57,537 nucleotides of DNA from Bryobacterales bacterium. GTDB taxonomy: Bacteria; Acidobacteriota; Terriglobia; Bryobacterales; UBA6623. Every line of letters starts with the position of its first letter. Position 1 is the first letter of the stretch. The notes beneath the pieces were generated by a model. That model was not told the origin of the DNA. It did not search any database and saw nothing but the letters and a program-made list of their open reading frames with translations. Where the stretch lies: assembly GCA_028819215.1 (NCBI GenBank), contig JAPPMG010000103.1, positions 1 to 57,537 of the forward strand, given 5' to 3'. Positions 1-9,400 of the stretch are shown in pieces. Both the position numbers and the translations under genes were made by a program.

Positions 1-549
1 TTTCATGGCAAAATAGCCGTCAGACAAACTACGTTATTAATGCGCTGCCCCTTAGGTGCTCAGGTGCACGGGCCGACTGCGTTCTTGGCCGCTGCCCAGA
101 CCTCCGACATCGAATTCATGCGGACGCTCGTCGAATTGGGCGCGGATCCGCTGCTCACGGACCGAAACGGCAATAATGCGCTGATGCTGCTGGGGGCGCG
201 CACGGGCAGCGAGGCAGAGGTCGTCGAAGGGATCGAAATGCTCCTCGCGCTCGGCATCGATATTGATGCCATCAGCAGAAACGGCGAGACGGCGATGCAC
301 CACGCCGCGTACCGGGACAGGAGCGCGCCCATCAAGCTGCTTGCGAAGAAAGGGGCGGACATCAGTGTTTGGAATCGAGACAACGCGTTTGGCTCAACTC
401 CACTGGCGCTGGCAGCCGGCTACCAAGGCAAGCGCACGATCCGGCCCCACCCTGTGGCCGAGGCTGCGATCCGAGAGGTGATGGTCGCTGCCGGCGTGCC
501 GGTGCCTGAGATCGTAGCGGTCGCCGCGCAGGCAAAGCAGGCTTACTAG
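1..549 (+). CDS. Ankyrin-repeat protein, C-terminal part (5' end outside window)
   Basis: The frame is open from the first base of the window, so the ATG at 40 is probably internal and the gene starts upstream. The visible 182 residues contain at least three ankyrin units, recognisable by ELGADP, LGIDIDA with GETAMHHAAY, and KKGADI followed by GSTPLALAAGY. Ankyrin repeats are protein-binding scaffolds. Long exported ankyrin proteins with a variable N-terminal part are common in Acidobacteriota. No enzymatic domain is visible in this part, so the binding partner and location cannot be told. Ends at a TAG codon. Confidence 0.75.
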   Translation, partial: FHGKIAVRQTTLLMRCPLGAQVHGPTAFLAAAQTSDIEFMRTLVELGADPLLTDRNGNNALMLLGARTGSEAEVVEGIEMLLALGIDIDAISRNGETAMHHAAYRDRSAPIKLLAKKGADISVWNRDNAFGSTPLALAAGYQGKRTIRPHPVAEAAIREVMVAAGVPVPEIVAVAAQAKQAY

Positions 550-813
550 GCGCAACTTCACAATACGTTCAAGTCGCGTTCGTTGCGCAACCTATTGCGT
601 TCAAAGGGCTTTGCCTGTCCGGGTCTAATAGCGTGGCTTCGCTAGGCTCTCTGTGCTCTGCAGGTGCGTTGCCACATGCCTTACAACACTCACTCCCGGC
701 TGGCCGGCTGCGCCTATAATCCCCATAGGATTTGCAAGAGCTTGCAATTCACGCTCACTCTCTTGGCGAGATACTGAGATTAGGTCTTGCCGTAAGCCCG
801 CAGCCGTGGAACC
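550..813. other. Intergenic region with a TATAAT box
   Basis: No convincing gene. A perfect TATAAT lies at 715-720, followed by CCCC, about 95 bases before the membrane-protein start. No good -35 element is seen 16-18 bases upstream of it. The same TATAATCCCC string recurs just before the sulfatase gene at 15886. Confidence 0.35.
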
Positions 814-1323
814 GTGGCGATAGGAATGCCCAACAACTCCAGTGATCCCATGCAGCATGCGGGCTTCCTGCGCAAGATGCTGCTGGCTGTCTTCCTGCTG
901 GGCGCGCTGGGCACAGGGATCGAGCTTGTCCTCTTAGAGCACTACGCTGAGATCTTCCAGCTCGTCCCTCTGGCCATGGTCCTCGTCTCCCTTGTCGTGC
1001 TGGCAATGTGGTTCGTCTCCGGTGCACCCGCGGTTCTGCGGGTGTTTCAGATATCCATGTTCCTGTTCCTCTTGGCCGGGGCACTGGGGATTTATCTGCA
1101 CTACAACAGCAACGTCGAGTTCGAGCTCGAGATGGATCCTTCCGCAGCGGGCTGGCCATTGATCTGGGCCTCGCTCACCGGCGCGATGCCTGCCCTGGCA
1201 CCGGGTACCATGGTCCAGCTGGGCCTGGTGGGACTCCTCTACGCATATCGACACCCAGCTTTCGCAGGCTCCCGCATCAATGACTCCGGCTCGTCCGAGC
1301 CCGGTGAAGAATCCAACGAATGA
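814..1323 (+). CDS. Predicted four-helix integral membrane protein
   Basis: I do not recognise the family. The protein has 169 residues and four hydrophobic segments, roughly residues 22-42, 48-68, 75-97 and 118-145, with a polar, acidic C-terminal tail. This predicts an inner-membrane protein. The start is GTG at 814; an ATG four codons later (826) is an equally possible start because neither has a clear ribosome-binding site. Its stop codon overlaps the start of the helix-hairpin-helix gene (ATGA), so the two are translationally coupled and probably work together or at least are co-expressed. Confidence 0.6.
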   Translation: MAIGMPNNSSDPMQHAGFLRKMLLAVFLLGALGTGIELVLLEHYAEIFQLVPLAMVLVSLVVLAMWFVSGAPAVLRVFQISMFLFLLAGALGIYLHYNSNVEFELEMDPSAAGWPLIWASLTGAMPALAPGTMVQLGLVGLLYAYRHPAFAGSRINDSGSSEPGEESNE

Positions 1324-1976
1324 AGGTCATGACAATCTCACGAGAATCCGTTCAATCTTGCTTGCTGCCGCTCGCGCTCGCAGCGCTCATCTCCAGTGCC
1401 GCCGACGCTCAGGTCGGGCGGAACATGGGCGTCCTCAATCCGAACACGGCGACAGAGGCCGAAATGGCCGCGTTGCCCCACATGAGCGATGCCAGGGCGT
1501 CGTCGATCGTCGCGGGGCGACCCTTCGGGAACATGCTCGAGATCCATGCCCTCGTCGGCGGGTCCCTGACCGAGGAGCAGCAGGACGAGCTGTACTCGCG
1601 CTTGTTTCTCCCCTTGAACCTGAACGATACGACTGACGAAGAGGTCCGCTTGGTCCCCGGCGTCGGCAGGCGCATGGCCCATGAGTTCGAAGAGTACAAA
1701 CCCTATGCGGGTTTGCCGGTCTTCCGGCGGGAAATCGGCAAGTACGTGGACGATGACGAGGTTGCACGCCTGGAGCAGTTCGTGTTCGTCCCAATCAACC
1801 TGAACACGGCCAGCGACGAAGATATTCTCTCGATTCCGGGCCTCGGCAACCGGATGCTCCGCGAGTTCAAGGAATACCGGCCTTACCGGCGGATCGAGGA
1901 GTTCCGGCGGGAAATCGGCAAGTATGTCGACGACGACGAGGTTGCACGTCTTGAGCGGTACGTGAGTATCGATTGA
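1320..1976 (+). CDS. Exported triple helix-hairpin-helix (ComEA-like) protein
   Basis: 218 residues with a signal peptide (hydrophobic stretch ending near residue 30, AADAQ). Three helix-hairpin-helix units follow, each with the N-x-N-x-A/D-T ... IPGLG or VPGVG hairpin: near residues 40-90, 98-150 and 158-215. ComEA-type HhH units bind double-stranded DNA without sequence specificity, in competence or in the periplasm. No comEC or type IV pilus structural gene adjoins, so a DNA-uptake role is only possible. Units two and three are nearly identical in protein and DNA, indicating a recent internal duplication. The start overlaps the upstream membrane-protein stop (ATGA). Confidence 0.7.
   Translation: MKVMTISRESVQSCLLPLALAALISSAADAQVGRNMGVLNPNTATEAEMAALPHMSDARASSIVAGRPFGNMLEIHALVGGSLTEEQQDELYSRLFLPLNLNDTTDEEVRLVPGVGRRMAHEFEEYKPYAGLPVFRREIGKYVDDDEVARLEQFVFVPINLNTASDEDILSIPGLGNRMLREFKEYRPYRRIEEFRREIGKYVDDDEVARLERYVSID
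1722..1956 (+). repeat. Intragenic direct repeat, period 180 bases
   Basis: The segment beginning at 1722 recurs beginning at 1902 with only a few, mostly synonymous, differences. It encodes FRREIGKYVDDDEVARLE in both helix-hairpin-helix units. The exact 60-codon period shows duplication of one HhH unit. Confidence 0.8.
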
Positions 1977-2122
1977 GCGGTCTCCTCCCGCAGGTGCCCC
2001 GACGTCAGTCGGAGCGATCCCAGCCCTAGAGCCTGTCGGTCCATAGCCGGATTCTCCGGCAGCGGGCGGCCCGCGCCGCTCGTCTGCGCGCGAGCGAAGG
2101 CCTAGTTCGGCGGCTGCTCGCG

Positions 2123-3646
2123 CTAGCCGCCGCTCAGTTTCGCGTGCTCGTACAGAAGCTTGCCATTCTCGTCATAGAAGCGGAATTCAGCACGTGCTCC
2201 GCCGCCGACAGGAGCTACCGAAATGATCAGGAAACCACCGCTAGCCTCCGGAGAGTGGAAGGGCTGCTTGATCTTTCCGTCTGGATCCGTCGTGTCTGGA
2301 TCTCCGGGAAAGCTGCCGAGAATCGCGTTAGCGTCAACCAAGGCTCCGGAAGAGAACTCTTCATAGCCGTCGGGGCGGATCGAATGGTACTGCCAGTGCC
2401 TGTCGCCGCAGGCGATGAAGAACTCTTTGTTCGAGATCCCGCTCTTGGCCAGCCACGCGAAGAACTCGTCTCCCTCGTACCGGTAGCCGTTTAAGTTGGT
2501 GTGGTTGTCGCGCTTGCTGCTGGAGTCTGGGCCCACCATAGGCGTGGACGATATGAGTAGCTTGAAGGTCGCGTCGCTCTCCTCGAGTGTCTTCATCAGC
2601 CAAGCCTTTTGCTCAGCACCCCAGATGGTCTTGCGGGGCCCGTCTGGCTGGTCGAGCGGGCTGCGGTAGTCTCGTCCCTCGACGAACCAAACTTGTAGAT
2701 CCCGGCTCATCCGGTGCGTGCGGTACGTGACCGGGTCGCGCTGAGCCGGGTCAACGACCGGCATCTGCTCTTGGAACACGTCGATCCCTAGCGCGTGCGA
2801 GGGCTCGAAGCCGGAGCCGGACTCGCCCTCGTGGATGTTGGTGCGCGGATAGTAGTCGAGTTGCTTGGCGGCCCGGATCCGCACGGCGTTCACTGCGTCG
2901 GAATCGTCGAATCGGTGGTCGTGGTCGTCCTTCATCCAGTATGTTGCCACCTGCCGGAACAGCTCGAGGAACCGCGGCTGGGAGTACTGCTCGTGGTGTT
3001 TCTTGCGCATCTCGTGGCGGGTCTGCGCCCGGCCGCGATGCCCGGGGTGGTCGTAGTAGACGTTGTCGCCGGTTCCGACGAAGAAGTCGGGCCGGAGCTT
3101 GAGCATCGAGGCCAGGGCAGGGTAGCCGAGTTCCTTGTCGGGCCCTGAATAGGGCCGTGTTCGGCCGCTGCCCGTGTAGTGGAAGAACGAGTAGTTCATC
3201 CCCGTTACGATGGCGATGCTGTATGGCTCGGCAACCGAGCTTCCCCCGAGGGTGCGAAACATCGCGGTGTCGGAGACGCGAAGATCTTCGCGGTCAGGAC
3301 CGTAGTGCAGCCGGTAGTAGTAGCGAGTGGCAGCCTCGAGGTCTCCGACCTTGAGCTTGACGATAAAGTCCGAGTACGGAGACGCCTCGATCCAGTCCGA
3401 GAATCGCGCCGAGTCAAAACGCTCGTTGTCGGCAATCTCGAAGCGCGCCCAGCCGCCTGCCCCGCGCACCCCCTCCCAGCGGGGATCCTGGCGCGGGTTG
3501 GACGAGGTCAGGCGCGACTGCAGGATTGCGGAAGTCTCGCCCACCTCTCCGGCCATGATGCCTTGGCGCAAGTTGATGGGGAATTCGGGGGCTTGAGCGA
3601 GTGTCGGAAGCGCGATCAGCAATCCGGAAAGGATTGTTCGAAGCAT
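2123..3646 (-). CDS. phoD: PhoD-like alkaline phosphatase (metallophosphoesterase), exported
   Basis: 507 residues from the ATG at 3646, which begins a clear signal peptide (MLRTILSGLLIALPTLAQA). The open frame extends 43 codons further upstream, but that part is not secretory. An N-terminal PhoD_N-type beta domain (about residues 25-140) precedes the metallophosphatase domain. Metal-ligand motifs are GDNVYYDHPGHRGR, KDDHDHRFDD and GDRHWQYHS. PhoD enzymes release phosphate from organic mono- and diesters outside the cytoplasm. It stands alone on the minus strand, with a second PhoD-like gene at 50465-53023 and a PhoX at 43192-44565, so the window is rich in phosphate scavenging. Confidence 0.85.
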   Translation of the reverse strand: MLRTILSGLLIALPTLAQAPEFPINLRQGIMAGEVGETSAILQSRLTSSNPRQDPRWEGVRGAGGWARFEIADNERFDSARFSDWIEASPYSDFIVKLKVGDLEAATRYYYRLHYGPDREDLRVSDTAMFRTLGGSSVAEPYSIAIVTGMNYSFFHYTGSGRTRPYSGPDKELGYPALASMLKLRPDFFVGTGDNVYYDHPGHRGRAQTRHEMRKKHHEQYSQPRFLELFRQVATYWMKDDHDHRFDDSDAVNAVRIRAAKQLDYYPRTNIHEGESGSGFEPSHALGIDVFQEQMPVVDPAQRDPVTYRTHRMSRDLQVWFVEGRDYRSPLDQPDGPRKTIWGAEQKAWLMKTLEESDATFKLLISSTPMVGPDSSSKRDNHTNLNGYRYEGDEFFAWLAKSGISNKEFFIACGDRHWQYHSIRPDGYEEFSSGALVDANAILGSFPGDPDTTDPDGKIKQPFHSPEASGGFLIISVAPVGGGARAEFRFYDENGKLLYEHAKLSGG

Positions 3647-4051
3647 AGGATTTCGAGCGGCCACCGTGTGCCGCACGTCCAATCCTACACGAGAGCGTGT
3701 CCGACCAAGGTCAGCGAGGCGGCGAAGCCTGATGGTTTGTCGATTGGGATTTCGCCCCTCGTTGCATGGGCGCATAAGCTCTGCGCTCTATCTGCCCGGC
3801 GCACTGTGCCATCCCGGAATAGGTGGGGTAGGTCTGCAGGATGGTTATTCGTGGGATCGGTTGCCACCCGCACCTCCACCGCGTATCGGCCCGCCCCCGA
3901 CACATGAGTTTCTCCTTCCTAGCCGTGCAGGCTGCGGAGTCACAGCTGCGATCCAAGAAAGGTTCCGAGCATTTGAGTGTGTATAGTACGTATAGTGTAT
4001 GGTGCATAGATCATTCGGAGACTGAAACGGAATGGCTAGGTATAGAGGAAC
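3647..4051. other. Intergenic region, no recognisable gene
   Basis: About 400 bases between the divergent phosphatase gene and the hicA remnant. Open frames here have no family features. A short run rich in GTATAGT/GTATAGTG is at about 3978-4000. The N-terminal half expected for hicA is not found in any frame. Confidence 0.4.
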
Positions 4052-4189
4052 GTGCGTGGTAGCCACCAACAGTTCATGCACCCGGAAAAGTCTGGACGGG
4101 TCGCGGTGAAGCATCCCAGCAAGGAGATTCCTATCGGCACTCTGCGCAACATCTACCGACAGGCCAACTGGAAGTGGGAGGGTCGATGA
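4052..4189 (+). pseudogene. hicA: HicA toxin, 5'-truncated remnant
   Basis: Codons from 4052 give VRGSHQQFMHPEKSGRVAVK and then HPSKEIPIGTLRNIYRQA. This is the C-terminal two thirds of HicA, including the catalytic GSH...F histidine of this mRNA interferase. An in-frame TAG at 4043-4045 closes the frame upstream, and the first roughly 20 residues of the double-stranded RNA-binding-like fold are absent. The remnant would be 45 residues against the usual 60-80. The stop lies one base before the hicB ATG, the normal hicAB spacing. A GTG at 4052 could start a short product, but loss of the first strand and helix should abolish function. Confidence 0.75.
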
Positions 4190-4190
4190 C

Positions 4191-4595
4191 ATGCGATACG
4201 CGGTTGTGATTCACACAGATGTCGAGAGCGCTTACGGGGTTGCAGTTCCGGACTTGCCGGGCTGCTTTTCGGCCGGCGATACGCTTGCGGAAGCTATCGA
4301 ATCTGCTCAAGAGGCCATTGCCTGCCACCTAGAGGGACTGTTGATGGATGGAGAGTCCATACCTGCGAGGGCATCGCTTGAAACGCACCAAGCGAGCGAG
4401 AACTACAAGGGCGGCATCTGGGTGCTTGTGGATGTCGATGTCTCCAGACTGTCGAGCAAGACGAAGCGGATTAACATCACGGTGCCGGCCCGCGTTCTGG
4501 CAATCGTGGACGAGGCGGCGGCACGGGAAGGCGAGACCCGGTCCGGTTTCCTTGCTCGCGCAGCGCTCAGCTACGTAGAACGTCAATCCACGTAA
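4191..4595 (+). CDS. hicB: HicB-family antitoxin with ribbon-helix-helix tail
   Basis: 134 residues. Residues 1-75 have the degraded RNase H-like HicB fold with the hallmark DLPGCFSAGDTLAEAIESA. Residues 95-130 (KRINITVPARVLAIVDEAA and on) form a ribbon-helix-helix DNA-binding domain, so the protein can both neutralise HicA and repress the operon. The frame is intact although the preceding hicA is truncated, making this an orphan antitoxin. Such orphans can act as regulators or protect against incoming HicA. Confidence 0.9.
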   Translation: MRYAVVIHTDVESAYGVAVPDLPGCFSAGDTLAEAIESAQEAIACHLEGLLMDGESIPARASLETHQASENYKGGIWVLVDVDVSRLSSKTKRINITVPARVLAIVDEAAAREGETRSGFLARAALSYVERQST

Positions 4596-4814
4596 CAATA
4601 GGTTGTTCGCCTCGAGTGCGTAATCTTCGATCGACAGGGAGAGCTGAAGGCTACCGCACGCGATGCAGGCACGGCTGCGGGTGCACTTTGGAATCCCAGT
4701 CCTTGATTCCAACGCAGTTGTCAGATAGGCTTGTTCCGAACGGATAGGCCTGACAGCGGCACGGTACGATGAGCATGCCCGACCGTTGAACGGCAGCTCG
4801 GGCTTCACTAAACG

Positions 4815-4820
4815 TAGTAT
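4815..4820 (+). promoter_or_regulatory. Candidate -10 box for the ZIP transporter (leaderless layout)
   Basis: TAGTAT matches the TAnnnT -10 pattern and ends 6 bases before the GTG start at 4827. Transcription would begin at or next to the start codon. No -35 element or ribosome-binding site is visible. Confidence 0.4.
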
Positions 4821-4826
4821 GGCCTC

Positions 4827-5669
4827 GTGACTTCCCTGCTTGCCATCAAGATCGCCGCTGTTTTTGCGATTCTTGCAGTGGCCGCTGTTGGCGGCACTAT
4901 TCCAATACTCGCTACCCGCCACCATGCTAGTCACCGCTTCTTCTCGTTAGGCAACTCCCTCGCTGGCGGCATCTTTCTCGGTGCGGGATTCATTCACCTC
5001 CTTCCCGAGGCGGCCGAGTTGCTTGGCAGTGTTGTTGAGTACCCACTTGCGCCGCTCTTGGCGGCAGCTGGTGTGGCATTGCTGTTACTCATCGACCGTG
5101 TTGTGTTAGAGACTCGCGCTGGTCCCGATCAAGATAAGGCAAAGAGCCGGCCGATCTATCCGTACGTTCTGCTGGTTGTGTTATCGATCCACTCGGCTAC
5201 CGCCGGCGTGGCCCTCGGGCTCCAGTCTGAAGCCGTCACGTCGCTGCTTGTCATGGTCGCCATCCTGTGCCACAAGGGCTCCGCTGCGTTCGCCCTCGTA
5301 GTCAGCATGGTTGCCGCGGGTGCCGAACGGAGAAAGCTGTGGACAGTGCTTGCGATTTTTGCCTCGATGACGCCATTGGGGATTGTGCTAGGCACGATCG
5401 CATCCGGCCTTCTCGAGGGTCCGGCAGCGGTGCTGCTCGAGGGGAGCTTCAATGCGTTGGCGGCGGGTACGTTCATATACATAGCGATTCTGGATGTCAT
5501 TAACGCGGAGATGTCTAGTGCCGATGATCGCGTCGCGCACTTCGTGCGCAGCGCGATGGTCGGAGACGATGACCTGCCTATGCCGGCTCAGGACACAGAC
5601 AGGGTGCTCAAGTTTGTCTTGGTGGTTGTTGGTCTCCTGAGCATGGCAGCGATTGGGATCTGGATCTAG
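4827..5669 (+). CDS. ZIP-family divalent metal transporter
   Basis: 280 residues, about eight transmembrane helices. ZIP motifs are present: GAGFIHLLPEA in an early helix, the helix-IV metal-binding HSATAGVALG, and helix-V CHKGSAAFALV, where the usual HE/HK-P region supplies a metal ligand. ZIP proteins bring zinc, iron or related divalent cations into the cytoplasm. The variable loop between helices III and IV (around residues 95-110) is short and not histidine-rich. The start is GTG at 4827 because the ATG eight bases upstream runs into a stop after three codons. The gene stands alone between hicB and the converging lpxD operon. Confidence 0.88.
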   Translation: MTSLLAIKIAAVFAILAVAAVGGTIPILATRHHASHRFFSLGNSLAGGIFLGAGFIHLLPEAAELLGSVVEYPLAPLLAAAGVALLLLIDRVVLETRAGPDQDKAKSRPIYPYVLLVVLSIHSATAGVALGLQSEAVTSLLVMVAILCHKGSAAFALVVSMVAAGAERRKLWTVLAIFASMTPLGIVLGTIASGLLEGPAAVLLEGSFNALAAGTFIYIAILDVINAEMSSADDRVAHFVRSAMVGDDDLPMPAQDTDRVLKFVLVVVGLLSMAAIGIWI

Positions 5670-5780
5670 CCGTGCCCGCGCTGGCACTGGCGGTGGTCTC
5701 GCCGCTGTCGAGGCAGCCAGTCGCCGTCAGTGCGGTGCACCGGTCGCCATCAAGCGCGCGTGGCTAGGACCGCCTCGGCC

Positions 5781-6803
5781 TCAGGTGTCGCTATCGCTCC
5801 GGTCCGCTTGCTTCCGCAGCTTGCGCAACTCCCGGTCCAGTTCCGGGAGCCTCGCGTAGACCGCTGTTGACCGTAGCCATCTGCGGTTATCGAACGCAGG
5901 CGAGCCAGACACCATGGCGTGGTCCGGCACATCGTGTCCGACTCCCGATTGGGCGGTGATCACCACACTGTCACCGATCTTGAGGTGGTTGATCACTCCC
6001 ACCTGCCCGGCAAGGACGCAGTTTGCTCCGATGGAGGTGCTGCCCGCGATGCCGACCTGGGCACACAGGATAGTGTTGGCGCCGATCTTGGCCGCATGGC
6101 CGATCTGCACTAGGTTGTCGATGATCGCTCCCCGCCCGATGCGAGTCTCTCCCACCGCCGCGCGGTCCACGCAAGACCCGGCTTGGATTTCCACGTCATC
6201 TTCGATGACGACCCGGCCTGTCTGCACGATCTTCTTGTGGCTGCCATCGGGCCGACGGGCGAACCCGAATCCGTCCGAGCCTACTGTAACGCGCTGGTGT
6301 AGCGTTACCCGGTCGCCCACATCGGTGCCATGGCAGACGGTGACGCCGCAGTGGGCTACAAAATCGTCACCGATCTGACTGCCCTCTTCAATGACGGCAT
6401 GGGGATGGAGCACGGCCCGCGACCCGATCCGCACGTTGCGTTCGACGACTACATACGGGCCGATCGCCGCTTCGGGGCCGATCTGAGCGGACGAGTCGAT
6501 CACTGCGGTGGGGTGAATCTCGGGCGTGGCAGGCTGGCGAGGGTGGAAGAGTTCCAGAGCGCGTGCGAAGTCCAAGTACGGGTCCGCCGAGAGAAGGAGA
6601 GCGATCTCGAGCCCCTCGACCGGGGCTGCAGCCAACAGTGCCGAGGCCTTGGTTTGCGTTGCGAGCGCCGAATAGCGCGGGTTCGAGAGGAAAGTGAGCT
6701 CGCCGGGGCCAGCCTGATCGAGACCGGCTACACCTGAGATCTCCAATTCCGGGTCGCCCTCGATTCGGCAATCCAGCGCTTCGGCAATTGTCTTCAGTTT
6801 CAT
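5781..6803 (-). CDS. lpxD: UDP-3-O-acylglucosamine N-acyltransferase
   Basis: 340 residues from the ATG at 6803 (MKLKTIAEAL); the open frame upstream of this lacks family similarity. LpxD adds the second 3-hydroxyacyl chain to UDP-3-O-acylglucosamine in lipid A synthesis, in the cytoplasm, as a trimer. The N-terminal uridine-binding domain (1-100) is followed by left-handed beta-helix hexapeptide repeats (100-300), including the active-site region LVQIGHAAKIG, and a C-terminal helix (305-340). The length matches the family. The start overlaps the prepilin peptidase stop (ATGA), so it is the last gene of a four-gene surface-biogenesis operon. Confidence 0.95.
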   Translation of the reverse strand: MKLKTIAEALDCRIEGDPELEISGVAGLDQAGPGELTFLSNPRYSALATQTKASALLAAAPVEGLEIALLLSADPYLDFARALELFHPRQPATPEIHPTAVIDSSAQIGPEAAIGPYVVVERNVRIGSRAVLHPHAVIEEGSQIGDDFVAHCGVTVCHGTDVGDRVTLHQRVTVGSDGFGFARRPDGSHKKIVQTGRVVIEDDVEIQAGSCVDRAAVGETRIGRGAIIDNLVQIGHAAKIGANTILCAQVGIAGSTSIGANCVLAGQVGVINHLKIGDSVVITAQSGVGHDVPDHAMVSGSPAFDNRRWLRSTAVYARLPELDRELRKLRKQADRSDSDT

Positions 6804-7621
6804 TCCAGCACCAGGTCCCAGTATCGGTTCAGAATATCGTCTGCGAAGAAAATGGCTGCGATTCCGGCAAACGCCAGATAGCTCCCCAAAGGCAAAGGCG
6901 AGCGCCACTGCTGGCGACCAGAGAGCACTGCGGCAGTGCCGTACAGAGTCGCCAGCAGGCAGGCGGCCAGCAATACCAGCAGCGCCTCCGAGCTTCCCTG
7001 AAACGCCGCCAGCATGGCCACTAGCTTGACGTCGCCGAAGCCGAGACCCTCCACGCCGCGAAGCCGGTAGAAGATCTCGCCCGTCAGGTACAGGATCCCT
7101 CCGAAGATCAGCGCGCTCGCCAAGGATTCGAGGAGCGAGACCGCCCACGGGGCAGGGTACAGGCCCAAGACGTCACCACCGACTTGGGCAACGCCTGCCC
7201 GCAGCGGCACGAACGGGCTGAATGCCACGCCTGCTAGCAAGCCTGACAAGGTGACCTGGTCGGGCAGGACGAAGTGCTCCAAGTCCGTGAAGAACAAGAT
7301 CGTTAGCATTGCCGCCAGCAGCGCGACTTTGATTGCCACCAGGCCGGCTCCGAACTCGATCACTATGAGTGCGAAAAGGCCTGCAGTCGCGAGCTCGACC
7401 ACGAGATAACGTGGCGAGATGGCAGTTCCGCAGCCGCCGCAGCGTCCGCGCAGCAGGATATAGCTCAGTACTGGAATGTTGTCGTGCCATGCGATCTGGC
7501 GGTTGCACGCGGGGCAGCGCGAGCGGGGCGCGACGACCGACTGGGCTCGCGGCCAGCGGTGGATGCAGACGTTGAGGAAGCTTCCGACTAGCAGGCCTAG
7601 CACGAAGGCGAGTGCCGTCAT
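6800..7621 (-). CDS. pilD: Type IV prepilin peptidase / leader peptidase
   Basis: 273 residues, about eight membrane helices. The N-terminal GxFLNVCIHRWP box and two zinc-binding CxxC pairs (CPAC, CGGC) mark the N-methylation domain. The aspartyl protease residues are the Asp in FFTDLEHFVLPD and in GFGDVKLVAML. The enzyme cleaves and methylates type IV pilin or type II secretion pseudopilin precursors at the inner membrane. It overlaps the glycosyltransferase gene upstream and lpxD downstream by ATGA. No pilin or secretion genes are nearby, so the substrates are encoded elsewhere. Confidence 0.93.
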   Translation of the reverse strand: MTALAFVLGLLVGSFLNVCIHRWPRAQSVVAPRSRCPACNRQIAWHDNIPVLSYILLRGRCGGCGTAISPRYLVVELATAGLFALIVIEFGAGLVAIKVALLAAMLTILFFTDLEHFVLPDQVTLSGLLAGVAFSPFVPLRAGVAQVGGDVLGLYPAPWAVSLLESLASALIFGGILYLTGEIFYRLRGVEGLGFGDVKLVAMLAAFQGSSEALLVLLAACLLATLYGTAAVLSGRQQWRSPLPLGSYLAFAGIAAIFFADDILNRYWDLVLE

Positions 7622-8568
7622 GCTGAACCCTCATCCTGCGGAGCCCTTGGGAGCCCTAGCACGTGAGCGTACACTCGTACGGTCTGCTCAGCCATTTTCT
7701 GGCGATTAAATTTAATTTTAACTTTCTCAAGAGCCGCCATCGACATGCGTTCTCGCATGCCGCGGTCCGCGCGCACCCGACGGATCGCTTCGGCGATGGA
7801 GGCGACGTCGTTTTCCGTCAGTACCCCGGTGACTCCGTCCTCGACCGCTTCCGGGATCCCGCCCACGTTGCTCGCCACGACGGGCAGGCCGGCCAGCATC
7901 GCGATCAGGATGGCCGATCCCAGCCCCTCGGACTTCGAAACGTAAAGCAGCAGATCCGCCCATGGGGCGTCCCTTGCCAGATTGTCGGAAACAATCACTT
8001 CGGCGCCCGACCTGAGGCAGGCCGCGACGGCGAGGTCTCGTCCCTTGAGCGGGTCTTCCGAACTCGGCGTTACGACGATGAAGTCGTCGCGCCCCGCGCG
8101 CCGCTGCGATGCGCCGCTCGGGGCGTATGGGCGAAAGATCTCCTCGTCGGGAGCGGCGTCGTATACGACGCTGACCTTTTCCGGCGGGACACCTCCGCTG
8201 GCGAGCATGTCCGCTACGTGTTGGGAGATGGCGATGAAGTGGGCAGCTTTTCGGTACTTCCACTGCGACGCCAGTCCGCTACCGATCGGGAACGCGACCC
8301 GACGCGCCACCACTACCGGCTTGCCCCGCCCATGGATCAGCGCCAGGGTGTGGGCACGGGCATCATGGGCGTGAATCAGGTCGCACTTGGCGGAGTGGTG
8401 CCGGATGGAGGACCAAGTCGTGCCTTCGAAGCCGCGGTTCGACCGGATCGCCGGGCCGACCAGCAGGGTCTGCTCGCAATCTCTCCGGGCAAGGGACTCG
8501 TGCAACAGCAGCACTTGATACTGGCCGCCACGCATCTCCCGCCCGGTGTCCAAGTGGAGAATGCGCAC
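7618..8568 (-). CDS. Glycosyltransferase family 4 (GT-B fold)
   Basis: 316 residues from a GTG at 8568. The N-terminal half has a glycine-rich acceptor-side motif (GREMRGGQYQVLLL). The C-terminal half has the nucleotide-sugar-binding region, SEGLGSAILIAMLAGLPVVA then NVGGIPEAVEDGVTG, with the E-x7-E-type signature of retaining GT4 enzymes. It probably adds a sugar to lipopolysaccharide core or O-antigen at the cytoplasmic face of the inner membrane. The gene is 13 bases after the GT2 gene and overlaps prepilin peptidase. It is slightly shorter than most GT4 proteins (350-400 residues). Confidence 0.85.
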   Translation of the reverse strand: MRILHLDTGREMRGGQYQVLLLHESLARRDCEQTLLVGPAIRSNRGFEGTTWSSIRHHSAKCDLIHAHDARAHTLALIHGRGKPVVVARRVAFPIGSGLASQWKYRKAAHFIAISQHVADMLASGGVPPEKVSVVYDAAPDEEIFRPYAPSGASQRRAGRDDFIVVTPSSEDPLKGRDLAVAACLRSGAEVIVSDNLARDAPWADLLLYVSKSEGLGSAILIAMLAGLPVVASNVGGIPEAVEDGVTGVLTENDVASIAEAIRRVRADRGMRERMSMAALEKVKIKFNRQKMAEQTVRVYAHVLGLPRAPQDEGSA

Positions 8569-8581
8569 GGTTTTCTCTTGC

Positions 8582-9325
<744 letters not shown>

Positions 9326-9400
9326 AACTGCCTGCCGGGATCATGGAGTGCCCGGGACCACTCTGCTGCGATTGGCGGAGGTCTCGCCTGAGCGCACCAT

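Noticed and set aside
625..858. 77-codon minus-strand open frame before the membrane protein gene
   Set aside because: Composition and overlap with the next gene start suggest a chance frame; no recognisable domain or ribosome-binding site.
4693..4731. PIN-like string IPVLDSNAVVR followed by TAG upstream of the ZIP gene
   Set aside because: Only about 11 residues resemble a PIN first motif and no later PIN motif follows, so chance similarity cannot be excluded.
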